The translations under genes and the position numbers were made by a program. The notes beneath the pieces were generated by a model. That model saw only the letters and a program-made list of their open reading frames with translations, was not told the origin of the DNA and ran no database searches. This document shows, piece by piece, positions 33,504-43,709 of a stretch of 64,000 nucleotides of DNA; within the stretch, counting starts at the first letter, position 1; the number at the start of each line of letters is the position of its first letter. The stretch comes from Cyanophora paradoxa (lineage: Eukaryota; Glaucocystophyceae; Cyanophorales; Cyanophoraceae): positions 7,501-71,500 of the forward strand of contig QPMI01000666.1 in assembly GCA_004431415.1 (NCBI GenBank), written 5' to 3'.

Positions 33504-33690
33504 CCAACCCGCGCTTTAGCGCAGTGGTATGAGGTCGTGCTACGACCTCCCGGATTCCCGGGTTCGGTTCCTGCTGTTTCCGCTACGTTGTACTTCGAAT
33601 CCTTGTGATTCCCGAAACCGTGACTTGTATCCTCGTTGTGTACTACGAGTGGGCACGCCCACCGTAGATCTTTAAAAAAAAAAAAAAATT
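33504..33690 (+). mobile_element. tRNA-derived SINE
   Basis: An RNA polymerase III A box, TAGCGCAGTGG (33517-33527), and B box, GGTTCGGTTCC (33561-33571), lie 34 nt apart as in a tRNA. Between them GAGGTCG-TGCTA-CGACCTC forms an anticodon-like stem with T33 and a GCT anticodon. The D arm does not pair well and acceptor ends do not match, so this is a tRNA-like head, not a tRNA gene. A roughly 90-bp body follows, with a hairpin CTACGAGTGGGCACGCCCAC then CGTAG (33640-33664), and then an A15 tail (33674-33688). Flanking ATTCAATG repeats (33496-33503, 33710-33717) may be the target-site duplication. Confidence 0.7.
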
Positions 33691-33907
33691 TTAATGAACT
33701 TTTTCAGTGATTCAATGGCCCAGTGCACGTGGCCCGTCCGCCGCCAGCAGCTGCAGGCCCGGCCAGGTCGAGCTAGGCCCGTGCCGGGATCCGCTGATCC
33801 TGCCAGGCTGCCACTGGGCCAGGCTGGCCCATATGCATGACTCCGCGATCCGGGAGCATGGAGACCGTACGTGTCGGACTCTAGATCTAGATCTGCTGAG
33901 ATCTTTA

Positions 33908-34855
33908 ATGTACTGCACAATGTGCTGCTACGGGAATAGCGCACTCCTGCTCACCATCGAGGCGGTGCACGGTGATGCAGCCGAGAAGCTGCTCCGCAAA
34001 TCAGCGCTCCAGTACCTTCCCGTCCTCGACTTCACTCAGCTTCCGGCCGATGCGAACGGCGCCCCCCCGCCGCCTCTGGATTCGAAGGCCGCGCGCGAGG
34101 CCGGCTTCCGCGATCCCTCCGTCAGCTTCGGCCCTTTCTATTCAGCTCCCTCCAATGCGCATAGTGTCTTTTCCAACTGGCTCGTGCAGCGCGGCTTCAG
34201 CCCGTCCAAAGTTCATCGCATCAATGGCAACAGCGTCTGGATCAAAGTGTTTCTCTCGGAGGTCCCGCCCGTCGCCAGTCAGGCGCGGTTGCCTTTCTCT
34301 CACAAGTTCGGCAATGAGACAGTTCAGATCAGCGGCAGCTGGGCGTTCTGCAACCGGCCGGGCTGTCACAGCGCGCAGCATTCCGAGCACGCCCCGCACA
34401 CCCGCACGGGCGTCACGATCAGCGGCCGCTCGCGCTCCCTGGAGCAGTACAACGGCGAGAACTGGACCGACCAGACCGGCCCCAGCGCGATCATGCGCCG
34501 GCCTAACGACCCCATCAACTTCGACATCATCTTCCCGTGGAAGGAGGACCTGCAGCGCGCTGCGCAGGTTCGCTTTTGCAATTCGTACTCTCGATGGCCT
34601 CATGGCCTTTTCCGGCCTCATGGCCCGCCCCTCGCAATCGATCCGATCTCCTCTCTTTCTCTCTTGCATGACTTTCTCGATCTTGCAGGCCGCTGCTGCG
34701 TCCCCCTCGGGATCGGCGTGAGGCGTTCGGGCCCCCCATCGATTCCCGCTGCGTATCGCGGCGGGGTTGATCCCTCGGCCCTCCCCTCGCCCCCGGCCCT
34801 CGTTTTCTCTTCCGGCTCTTGGGCTTTGTCCCTCGAGCTGCACCACCCCCCGTAA
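33908..34855 (+). CDS. candidate LINE ORF1 (or interrupted host gene)
   Basis: The frame is open from 33707; the first good ATG region reads MYCTMCCYGNSALLLTIEAV. It continues LRKSALQYLPVLDFTQLPAD, FGPFYSAPSNAHSVFSNWLV, VHRINGNSVWIKVFLSEVPP and PNDPINFDIIFPWKEDLQ. The stop TAA (34853-34855) directly abuts the ATG of ORF2, the arrangement seen between ORF1 and ORF2 of many two-ORF LINEs. Against this, codon use is GC-rich like the host. The stretch 34568-34688 (CAG|gttcgc ... cttgcag|G) also looks like an intron, which a retrotransposed copy should lack. It could be part of a host gene into which the LINE inserted. No RRM or zinc knuckle is recognised. Confidence 0.45.
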   Translation: MYCTMCCYGNSALLLTIEAVHGDAAEKLLRKSALQYLPVLDFTQLPADANGAPPPPLDSKAAREAGFRDPSVSFGPFYSAPSNAHSVFSNWLVQRGFSPSKVHRINGNSVWIKVFLSEVPPVASQARLPFSHKFGNETVQISGSWAFCNRPGCHSAQHSEHAPHTRTGVTISGRSRSLEQYNGENWTDQTGPSAIMRRPNDPINFDIIFPWKEDLQRAAQVRFCNSYSRWPHGLFRPHGPPLAIDPISSLSLLHDFLDLAGRCCVPLGIGVRRSGPPSIPAAYRGGVDPSALPSPPALVFSSGSWALSLELHHPP

Positions 34856-37800
34856 ATGACGTTTAGGTTTCTTTCTCTGAACGTAGCAGGCAAACTAGAT
34901 CGAGCTTTTCATGATGTATTAGGCAAATCTTATCGTTCTTTTCTCTTTGATTGCCTCCGCGATAGTGCGCGGCATTCAGCTGTGTTCCTGCAGGAGACTC
35001 ATGTTTCTTCTTCCTCATTATCCAAGCGCCTCGCGCGCGCCTGGGGATCGGCCCCCTCTTTTTGGTCTCATAACCCTAGTGGTCAGGCCACTCAGGGGGT
35101 CGCCGCTCTCTTTCCTGGTGATTCCCCTTTTCAAATTCGGTTGTTGACTCCAGCTGATAGTCCTCGACTTCAACTTTTCTTGTTCGAGACCAAATTTGGT
35201 CCCATTTATTTTTGCAATGTATATGCTCCTACAGATGATTCCGAGCGTCGCGGTTTCTATGAAACTCTTCTTTATACTCTCGAGTCCGTGGTTCCTTTCG
35301 ACAGCCGCCTCATCTTAGGAGGAGATTTTAATTTCCACGAGCTCCCCTCTGATGCTCCCGGCCCTAGTCGTGGAACCCCTCCCCCGACGCCTTTGAGTTG
35401 ATCCGAGCTCGTTATGGCCTTTTCGATGCCGGGCCTCACACTAGAGCGTGCTTTAAAACCTGGAGCCGGCCGCGGCCGGCGGGCGGGACGATTGAGTCCC
35501 GGCTCGATTATTTTTTCCTCTCGTCCTCCCTCCGCGATTGGGCCGTCTCGCTTCGGCCGTGGACGGCTTACTCTGCAGTCGGCGAGCCACGCAATTCTGA
35601 TCATATAGGCATCTATCTCACACTTAAAGCCCCGGAATCTCTCGCCGTGGCCCCGGTCGCTGGCGCATGAACTGGGCGGCGTATGGCACATGCCCGGAAT
35701 ATTCTGGTTTCATTTCTACTATAATTCGTGACTGGCGCGCCGCGTGGCCATTAGTTACAGATCGCGTCCGTCGGTGGGACGCCCTCAAATCCGAGCTCCA
35801 GCGTCGTGTTCGGGCCTGGGAGCTTGATGAGAAGCGCAGGCGGAAGGACGCTTACATCTCCGCTGTTCGAGCTCTCGAGGCTCTCATCCGTCGCCACGCC
35901 GCTGGCTCTATTGATGATGTCGCTTTCCGTACACTGCGCACTTCTATGATGCGCAGCTTGAATTCGCTTGTGTCTGACTATGCCAGACAGCATTCACGCA
36001 AAGAAATTCGTTTTGCCGCAACTCAAGATGGACGGTCTAGTAAAGCTTTTTTTGAGCATTATTTACCGGATTCTCATGCTCAGTTCACGGAGGGGCTTCG
36101 GGCCCTCGACACCGAAGGCCCAGAGGCCGCGTCGGACGACCCCCGCACTTTGCTCGAGCTTTCTTCCGCCTATTACGCTCAACTATATGACGGCGCTGCA
36201 GCTCAGGCCGTGGTTGATCGGTCGCTAGCTGAGCGGTCTGGCGTTGCCTCTCTCTATTCCCCTCACCGCCTGCTCCCTACTGAGTCTGCTGATCTTGACT
36301 CTGACTTATCGTCTGGAGAACTATTTCGTGCTTTTAAGGAGATGTCTGGCGGAGCCAAGTCTCCTGGCATCGATGGTCTCCCTGCTGAATTCTACGTTCA
36401 CTTTTTTGATGAGATTGGCCCCGATTTCTGTGCTTACATCGCTGCTATGTATGAGTCTGGGCAGCCGTCCGAGTCTTTGCGGCACGTCCTCATTACTCCT
36501 ATTACTAAACCGGCAACGGACCCTACTTTGATTGCAAATCGCCGCCCAATTTCTCTCTCTAATGTCGAAGAGCGTGCAGTCGAGCGCGCCCTCTCCAACC
36601 GCTTAACGCCACTCATGTCTGGTCTTGTATCCCGCTTTCAGTCTGGCTTTATTCATCGTCGGTCCGCAGTGCACCAGGTTATGCTTGTTTATCTTCTCAT
36701 GCATTACGAGGGCGGTAATCCTGCACTCGAACAGCTGTGCTTCGGATTTCTTGATTTTTCAAAAGCCTATGACCGCGTTAACTGGAGCTTCCTTTTCTGG
36801 TCGCTCGAACAGTTCGGTTTCGGGTCCCAATTTATCAAGTGGGTCCGCCTGCTCTACTCTGATCTGCAGGGTTCTGTTCACATTAACGGCTGGACCTCCG
36901 CCCCTTTCCCCATTCGATGCGGTGTACGTCAGGGTGGCCCCCTTTCGCCCTATCTATATAATTTGTGCACACACCTTTTAGCCCTTTTGATTAATGCTGA
37001 TGCTCGTATACGAGGTGTCCGCTTGTCCTCTAGCTCTCTTTGCAAGGTGCTCCAGTTTGCAGACGACACTGTTCCTTTAATCTCGTCTTTTACCGAATTG
37101 CCTTTCTGGAAAGAGTGCTTTGATAAATACTGCCGGCTCTCTGGAGCTCTTATTAATCTCGAGAAATCTAGCCTTCTTCCACTCCGCGATATCCCCGCAC
37201 ATGCCTGGCCTAGCGTCGAGGACTGCCCCTGGCGGCGTCTTCAGGTGACGGATCTCCCTCCCGCTGAAAAAATTCGAAATACCTGGGCTTTCCACTAGAG
37301 CCCGATCTGTCTCGGTTCTGGCGGAAAAAGAACGCTGCTCTTGATATCCGTGTCCAGCAAGCGAAGACTTATCGCATGCCGATGCGTTCCGGCGTTCTCC
37401 TTGCCTGGGCTGTATTTATTGGGTCCCTACATTATGCTCTATATTTGCTTGACCCCCTGATGCTCAGTATTCGACATGGCAAGAGAAGCTTCGCGCTTTT
37501 GCTGGCGTGAGCGGGCAGCTTTCGAAGTATATTTCTCCTCTGCCGTGGCGTCAAGGTGGTCTCAACTGCCCGGATATTCGAGCTTTTTCGTTATCGCTGA
37601 AAATGAAGTGGGTGGCCTTGCTCGCTGACCCCTCTTGTTCGGCTCCTTGGAAGGAGTACCTCTTGAGCAAACTGGACGCTCAGCTGGCACCTTTTTCCTA
37701 TGGCCCCGCCCTTGTCTCGCTCCGCCTCCCACTTGACAGACTTGACTTGCCTCCTATTTGGAAGCAGACTCTCTCCGAGTGGGCTCAGCGCCAGGGCGTG

Positions 37801-39603
37801 TGTCAACCTCGTAACTCTCCCGAAGTGTTATCCCAACCTCTTTTCTTCAATCCTCTGTTCAGTACTCCCGGCGACGAGGTCGACTGGAGTCGCTGTGCAC
37901 GGTCCGGCTTGCTGCGGGTCTGCGATATCTGGGATTGTGCTGCCCGGGGGTTCCGGGCTCCAGCAGCTGCCTCCTCCGCCCTCCACTCCTTTTTCCCTAG
38001 TCTGTGCTCTGCGCTCCCGGCTACTTGGCGCCAGGTTCTCGAGGCCCCTGCACCGCCGCCTCAGCATCTCTGGTGGTCCGGACCGGACGCCTCGTTTGCT
38101 CTCCTTCGAGGCCCAAGTGGTACTTTTGTTGCCTTCCCCGTTCGCGATAACCAGATAATTCCACGGGTGCTGGACTACGTACCGCGCGTTCCTTGCCGCC
38201 CTGCGGCTTCCCACCCTGTGGGCCTATCCTCGAGCTCCAATTCAATTCTGTCCCGTTTGCTCCCGCTGCATGTTTGCTTCAGCGCTGTCTTCCTCTCTTT
38301 TCGTCGCGGGACCCTGCCTGGCCTTTTTGTTCTTGGCGCAGGTCCTTCGGCCTTTCTTTCTCTTGATAATCTTGCGTTCACTTTCGCTCGTATGCTCCCT
38401 CTCCGCCTCTCCTCTGTTCGTCGCTTCTACTGCCTTGAGGTCCAGCGGCTTCGCGATGTGTCTAGCCACGCTCAGATGCCCGATGCTAAGTGGGGGTTTC
38501 CCGGCGCCTTGTCTCCGTCCCGTCTTCCTAATCTTGTCGTCCTTCAGTGTTTCCCGATGCTTTGGATCGATGCTCTTTACCGTTTGCATTTCAAATTGTA
38601 TCGTTTGGGCGAGCAACAGTCGCCCCGCCGTCGTTTCTGTCGGGTTTGTAATGACGGATCTGCTCGCTCTCACGCGCACGTTTTCTCTGAGTGCCCGCTT
38701 TCTCGTTCGTTCTGGGATTTCATTCGTGAGCGCCTGAATTTCTGGGCTTCTACTCTTCCACCGGATGAGCGTGAAGAGGTCGCAGTGCCTGACCTCTCTC
38801 TCTTCCACATCCTCTCGGTTCCGGATTTATCTGGACCCATTTTGCGCAGTAAAGTTAACCCCGCCTTCTGCCTTCGCTCACTTGGAGCGATCCTTGCTGG
38901 CGTATTTTCCATCCAACAGGTTGCTCGCGCTCGGTGCGATCTTGAGGAGGCTGACATTGATGCACCTTCTTACAACCGCGCCGCGCTTGTTGCCGCCTGG
39001 GACAGAAATATGTCGTACCTCGAGTTCACCCTTCCGCAGGCTTCGGCCTTGTTGGAGGAGCGGCGCGCTCGCTTGGCTGCTGCTGACGCTGATGATCAGG
39101 CTGCCTCGGATGATGACGCACATGATTCAGAGTCTGGTACCGGTTCTCATCGTTCTAGTTCAAGCTCTGATTCTGACTCGTCCGGCGCTCCTTCTTCGGG
39201 CGGTGCTGACAACCTCGTCTCTTCGCGTGACATCGATTCTGTCCTCCGGAATCCTGCGGAGTTTGCCGTTCGTGGGAATGTCCCGTTGGGGATCCCTGGT
39301 GGTCGCCCGCCTCCTGCGCCGTCCCCTCCTGCTCTGGCCCCTGTAGTGACCCTTGGGCCCATTCCTATTCCTGCTCTCGCTGCCCTCTCGACGCTCCTTT
39401 CCCCCATTCCCTGCGGTCCCGATCCCTGTGCTCCTTGGCCCTCTGGCCCCGCCTCTGCCTCCTCCCTCCTTACAACTTGCTGTCACGGGGCCTCTTCACT
39501 TGCCTGTTCCCCGGCAGGTCCCTGGTCATCTTGCAGCTCCATACCCCTTCTTACCTCTTCCCCTTGCTCCTCCACTTCCGCCCCTGCGAGGCCCTCTTTC
39601 TGA
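34856..39603 (+). pseudogene. LINE ORF2: AP endonuclease plus reverse transcriptase, frameshifted
   Basis: Endonuclease: MTFRFLSLNVAGKLD, CVFLQETH-like AVFLQETHV, FCNVYAPTDDSERRGFYETL, LILGGDFNF, then after a frameshift near 35385 TIESRLDYFFLS and RNSDHIGIYL. Reverse transcriptase from 35667: SPGIDGLPAEFYVHFFDEIG, RRPISLSNV, QSGFIHRRSAVHQVM, GFLDFSKAYDRVNW, CGVRQGGPLSPYLYNL and the catalytic LQFADDTV. A C-terminal region (37507-39603) holds CRVCNDGSARSHAHVFSEC, a CX2C...HX4C zinc knuckle typical of LINE ORF2. The reading frame changes near 35385, 35640, 37275 and 37460, with few in-frame nonsense codons. So the copy is recently decayed or the assembly has indels. It would nick target DNA and prime reverse transcription there. 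Confidence 0.85.
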
Positions 39604-41310
39604 CGTCCTCCTGGTTCAGCCCCCTCTTCAGCCCATCCTTCTTGCCCCCGCTTCTGCAACCGTTGAACTGTGACGCTGGGCGGCACTATCTTTTTGCATG
39701 CCCCTACCGCCTCTACGTCCCCGGTCTCTTTGCATCTGCATCCACTTTCCCGGATCCGCTTGCAGGCCCCCTCGCCTCCAGAGCTCGCCATCACTTCGGC
39801 CTCCCTCGCCTCCGCTCTCGATTCTCCATACCCTTCGAATAGCCGCCTTCTCTCTCCTCCTCCGCCCTCCCTCCCCCCTCGAGCTCCGGGTCCTCGGCCT
39901 CTGCCCCGCTTCCGAGTGTTGGCGAGACTGTCCTCTTTTCGGTCTCCCCGTCATTCCGGCTCCCTGCTCCCCTTCGGCGCCTCGGGTCCCATATGCGGGT
40001 CCTATCCCGCTTCCTGGCGCTCGTGAGATTCGCCGCCGGCGCCCTCGTCGGGCCCTTGCGCCCTCGAGCTCGTCTCTCTCTGCGCCGCCCATGGCCATGA
40101 CCTCCGTGTCATCTGATCCGGCGCCACCCGACCTTTCTCCAGCTTCGCTGCCCTCTCTTCGGCGCCGGCAGCGATCCCCGTCACCTGCTCGCGGCCCTTC
40201 CCCTGCCTCCGACCCTTCCTCGGCCCCCTCCTCGCCTAGGCCTCTTCCGTCTCGTCGGCCCCCGCCGCATTCCCGTCGGCGGATCTCTCGATCGACCCTG
40301 GACTCTCCGCCTGCCACTGTCTGCGGGTACCTCCGCCGCCGTGTTCGGCGCCGGCTGTCAGTACTTTGCTCGGTAGCTCCCCCGTCGTGGCTCCTCGGGG
40401 CCTCTTCGTCGTCGTCGTTCGCTGGGTTCCGGCTCCGGGTCAGATTTCTCGCCGGGCTTACCTTCTCCTGGCTCTGCTCCTGGGCCCTCAGCTCCGGGAC
40501 CGGCTTCCCCGATCTCCTCCCGGACTCGTGGTCGTACCCGTCGCCGGCTTGCCGAGCCTGCGGCTCCTTCTACTTCCCCCGGCGGTTTGCCGGGCCGGAC
40601 CCTCCGGCCTTTGTTCTTGATACCGGACTGCCGCCTTTGCCTTCGTCTTCTGCTTCGCTGGTCGCGATCGTATCCCGCCGGCGCCGGCGTACTTCTTCGT
40701 CTTCTAGTTTAGTTCGGTCTGGTTCGGATTCTGATCGTAGTGTTGATGCTAGAGTTAGTTTCAATACTAGCTATAGTCCTCGTGCTCGACCTGTTGTTCG
40801 CCGTCGTTTGCAGTTCGATTGCCCGCCTCGACCCTGGCCGGCTTTAGTGATTCCTTTGACTGTCCTTTTGCCTGCTCTTGATCCGCCTGCTCCGCCTCCT
40901 GTGTCCTCCTCGACCTCGTGCCGTAGCTCTGCCCTTTCGCATCGTCCTGCTTCGCCTCCGCCTCCATGTCGTCTTGTTGTTCCTCTTACTTGTCTTCTTC
41001 CTGTTATTTATCTTTCTCAATTTTGTCCCCCGCTTCTTAGTGATGTAATTCCTTCTGATATTGATGGTATCTCTAGCTCTGGCTCTTCTTCGTGTCAGTT
41101 ATCCTCTGTCCCTAGATCTGCTCGATTTATCGTCTCTTCTCGCTATCGATCTGTCTCGAGCTCTGTGTCTTTCCTTTTTTATTGTCGATTTTGGCTCTTT
41201 GTCTTATCTTTCTTCGTGCTCTTGTCTTAGTTATTTTGCTTTTTTGTCTTTATGCCCCCTGGGCAGCCCCCGCAGTGCTGGTGTCTAGAGACTGTGGCCG
41301 GTAATTCACC
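39604..41310 (+). other. pyrimidine-rich 3' part of the LINE
   Basis: The plus strand is strongly C/T-rich for about 1.7 kb, so several frames stay open by composition (for example 39698-41230, Pro/Ser/Arg-rich). No domain is visible. Most likely the 3' UTR or a degenerate tail of ORF2. Confidence 0.55.
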
Positions 41311-41322
41311 AAAAAAAAAAAA

Positions 41323-42439
41323 TGGACCCGGGATTTCATTAATATTCCGAACTTCGGAAGTTCGAATTCAATGCTTGCAATTGATGCATATAATCAGCCC
41401 GGCCCGGGTCTGGCATGCGCAGCTGCCGCAGTGCCACGTGCACATGTACAGCGCAGAGCGCGCGCTTTTCGAATTTCAACTGGCAAGTTGATTTTTTTTC
41501 GAATTTGATCATCATGCATCGATCGCGATATCATGCATGCACAGTGCTTCACCGCCGCGTTTTGAGCCAAGTATGAAGGTCTGGGGCCGCATGATGTCAG
41601 CATGATGCCGCATGCGCAATGATGAAAAGTGATGCCGAGTCACGGTTTTTGAATTTTTTTGGGAGAACGCAGTGAAGTAACTTGGCTCGGATCCGAACCC
41701 GAGCAAAACGGTTGTATGGGGACGAGAATAGCTCGGCGACTAGCCCCGCCGCGGCAGGACTAGCCCCGCGCGCGCGCGCGCGGCTATAGGCTTTCCCATT
41801 GATCCTCTAGCGATCCCCCACAGCCGTTTGGGGGCTTCCCAGACAAAAATTTTCCCAGCGATCTCATTGGGCGGGCGGGGGCACCAGGAACAACCACCAA
41901 CAGGTCCCACAACTCGCGCCGAGCGACCTCCGCTGGCGATGCGCATCGCACCTAGAGCGTCTAACAAGCGCGGCGAGCGATGCGGGAGCCGCGCGCCTTG
42001 CGCGGATCGCCCCGATGATGCGCGGAACCAGAAAAAACGCGGAAAAAAACGCGCTTTGACTACCCCGTGAAGCAAAAGAACTGGCTTCCCGCACGCCATG
42101 GAGCTCCCTGAGAAGTGCAAGCGCGGTGTCGGCGAGATAGGACCAGCCGCGTCGAGAAAGCCCACGCGCGCGACCAGCAGCCGCTCAGAATGCGCTGCAC
42201 GACCTGCCTTGCAAGCACGACGGAACTTCTTCAGGACGTCTCTGCCAGGCTTCTGTGCCCCTGCCCGTCGCGCAGCCGCCCGGCTGAACTGCTGCCGATC
42301 GGCTGAACTGCTGCCGATCGCAGTACTAGTTGAACTGCTCCGCCGCTGGCTTCTAGCACTAAGATACTGCTGCAGTTCGTGAACCTGCTCATCCTGACTT
42401 GGGCGGCAGGGCGCGCGCCGGGCGCTGGTCGGAGTCGTA
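41323..42439. other. intergenic, no gene seen
   Basis: 41500-41630 is dense in ATGCAT/CATGATG phrases. 41767-41782 is a CG run. The frames at 41828-42382 have no recognisable domain. GGCTGAACTGCTGCCGATC is directly repeated at about 42281-42319. Confidence 0.45.
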
Positions 42440-43280
42440 AAGGCCTTGGCGGGCTGCAGCGCGCGCCGCGGCGGGGCCGCCGGGCTCGCCGAACGTGGCG
42501 GGCGGGCGGGCGGCGACGCGGCTCTCCGTACGGGCCGGAGGCTCGGCGGGCGGCGGCGCGGCTCGCTGGACGGGGCGGAGGCGCGCCGGGCGGCCCACCG
42601 GCCCAAGCTCAACGGCAGCGCGGCTCGCTGGATGGGTGAAGGCGCGGCGGGCGGCGGCGCGGCTCGCCGGGCGGGGCAGCGGCCCGGCGGGCGGCAGCGC
42701 GGCTCGCCGGGCGGGGCGGCGGCCCGGTGGGCGGCGGCGGGGCTCGCCGGGCGGGGCGGGGGCCCGGCAGGCGGCGGCGCGGCTCGCCGGGCGGGGCGGG
42801 GCCCGGCGGGCGGCGGCGGAGCTCGCCGGGCGGGCGGAGGCCCGGCGGGCGGCGGCGCGGCTCGCGGAGCGTGGCGGGAGACGCGGCGGGCGGCGGCGCG
42901 GCTCGCCGGGCGGGGCGGGGGCCCGGCGGGCAGCGGCGCGGCTCGCCGGGCGGGGCGGAGGCGCGGCGGGCAGCGGCGCGGCTCGCCGGGCGGGGCGGAG
43001 GCGCCGCGGGCGGCGGCGCGGCTCGCCGGGCGGGGCGGAGGCCCGGCGGGCGGGGCGGGGGCCCGGCGGGCGGCAGCAGGGCTCGCCGGGCGGGGCGGGG
43101 GCCCGGCGGGCAGCGGCGCGGCTCGCCGGGCGGGGCGGGGCCCGGTGGGCGGTGGCGCGGCTCGCCGGGCGGGGCGGAGGCGCGGCGGGCGGCGGCGCGG
43201 CTCGCCGGGCGGGGCGGGGGCCCGGCGGGCGGCAGCGGGGCTCGCCTGACGAGGCGGGGGGCGCGGCGGGCGGTGGCGGG
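42440..43280. repeat. 40-bp GC minisatellite, about 20 copies
   Basis: The unit starts GGCTCGCCGGGCGGGGCGGG and continues with GCCCGGCGGGCGGCGGCGC (exact 40 bp, for example 42661-42700). Variation is by point changes and 1-2 bp indels. Because 40 is not a multiple of 3 and the DNA is almost pure G/C, long open frames arise on both strands (for example 41740-43533 on the minus strand). They read Arg/Pro/Ala repeats and I do not regard them as genes. Confidence 0.92.
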
Positions 43281-43584
43281 GTTTGGAGGGGCGGCTGATC
43301 ATGAGGGGCCCCATCCCTGTCTTGTCCCACCGGCCCGACCCGCCCTGTTCTTGTACCTGCTGCCTTGTAGAGCATGTGAAGAACTCAAATAGCTTTCGTT
43401 TATCGCTTTTCTTGCCCCAGCAGAGCCTGTGCCGTGCCTGGGTGCCGTGCCTTCGCCGCCTTCCCTCATTTTGACGGTCACGCCGACAAATATTGAACCA
43501 CCAGCGCGCAATCTCGATATAAATGAGTGACATTCTGAAAGAATAGTATCTTAAGAGTGTGTGTACTCATTTTCGCAGCGAGCG

Positions 43585-43709
43585 CGAACGTTTCGGACGA
43601 TCCACGTTAACATGAGTCTTTAGACCAGAGTACTAGACCTGACTTCACTAAGTTCATCTTCACAACTACTTCAACATCGAGAAACCCTGCTCATCGTCCG
43701 AAACGTTCG
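43585..43709. repeat. 17-bp perfect inverted repeat, 91-bp spacer
   Basis: CGAACGTTTCGGACGAT at 43585-43601 and its exact complement ATCGTCCGAAACGTTCG at 43693-43709. The spacer is AT-richer and has no open frame. Looks like a small hairpin element or terminal repeats of a MITE-size element; no flanking target duplication was found. Confidence 0.85.

Larger units (their letters stand above)
33707..41322 (+). mobile_element. non-LTR retrotransposon (LINE), 5' end not fixed
   Basis: Contains a candidate ORF1 (to 34855), an ORF2 with AP-endonuclease and reverse transcriptase (34856 to about 39603), a long pyrimidine-rich 3' part and a terminal A12 run (41311-41322) after GTAATTCACC. Codon use in ORF2 is richer in A/T at third positions than the host genes. 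The left end could lie anywhere between the SINE tail and 33900; no target-site duplication was found by eye. Confidence 0.8.

Noticed and set aside
33510-33580. Functional tRNA-Ser(GCT) gene
   Set aside because: A and B boxes and an anticodon-like stem are present, but the D arm and acceptor stem do not pair and a body plus poly(A) follow; fits a SINE.
35667-37298. LTR retrotransposon or retrovirus-like element
   Set aside because: AP-type endonuclease upstream of the RT, no integrase, protease or LTRs, and a poly(A) end: this is a non-LTR element.
39698-41230. 510-codon Pro/Ser/Arg-rich plus-strand frame
   Set aside because: Explained by C/T-biased composition of the LINE 3' region; overlapping frames are equally open and none shows a domain.
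41740-43533. 597-codon minus-strand frame rich in Arg/Pro/Ala, and long plus-strand frames over the same DNA
   Set aside because: Produced by a 40-bp G/C minisatellite that keeps many frames open on both strands; no domain and no non-repeat core.
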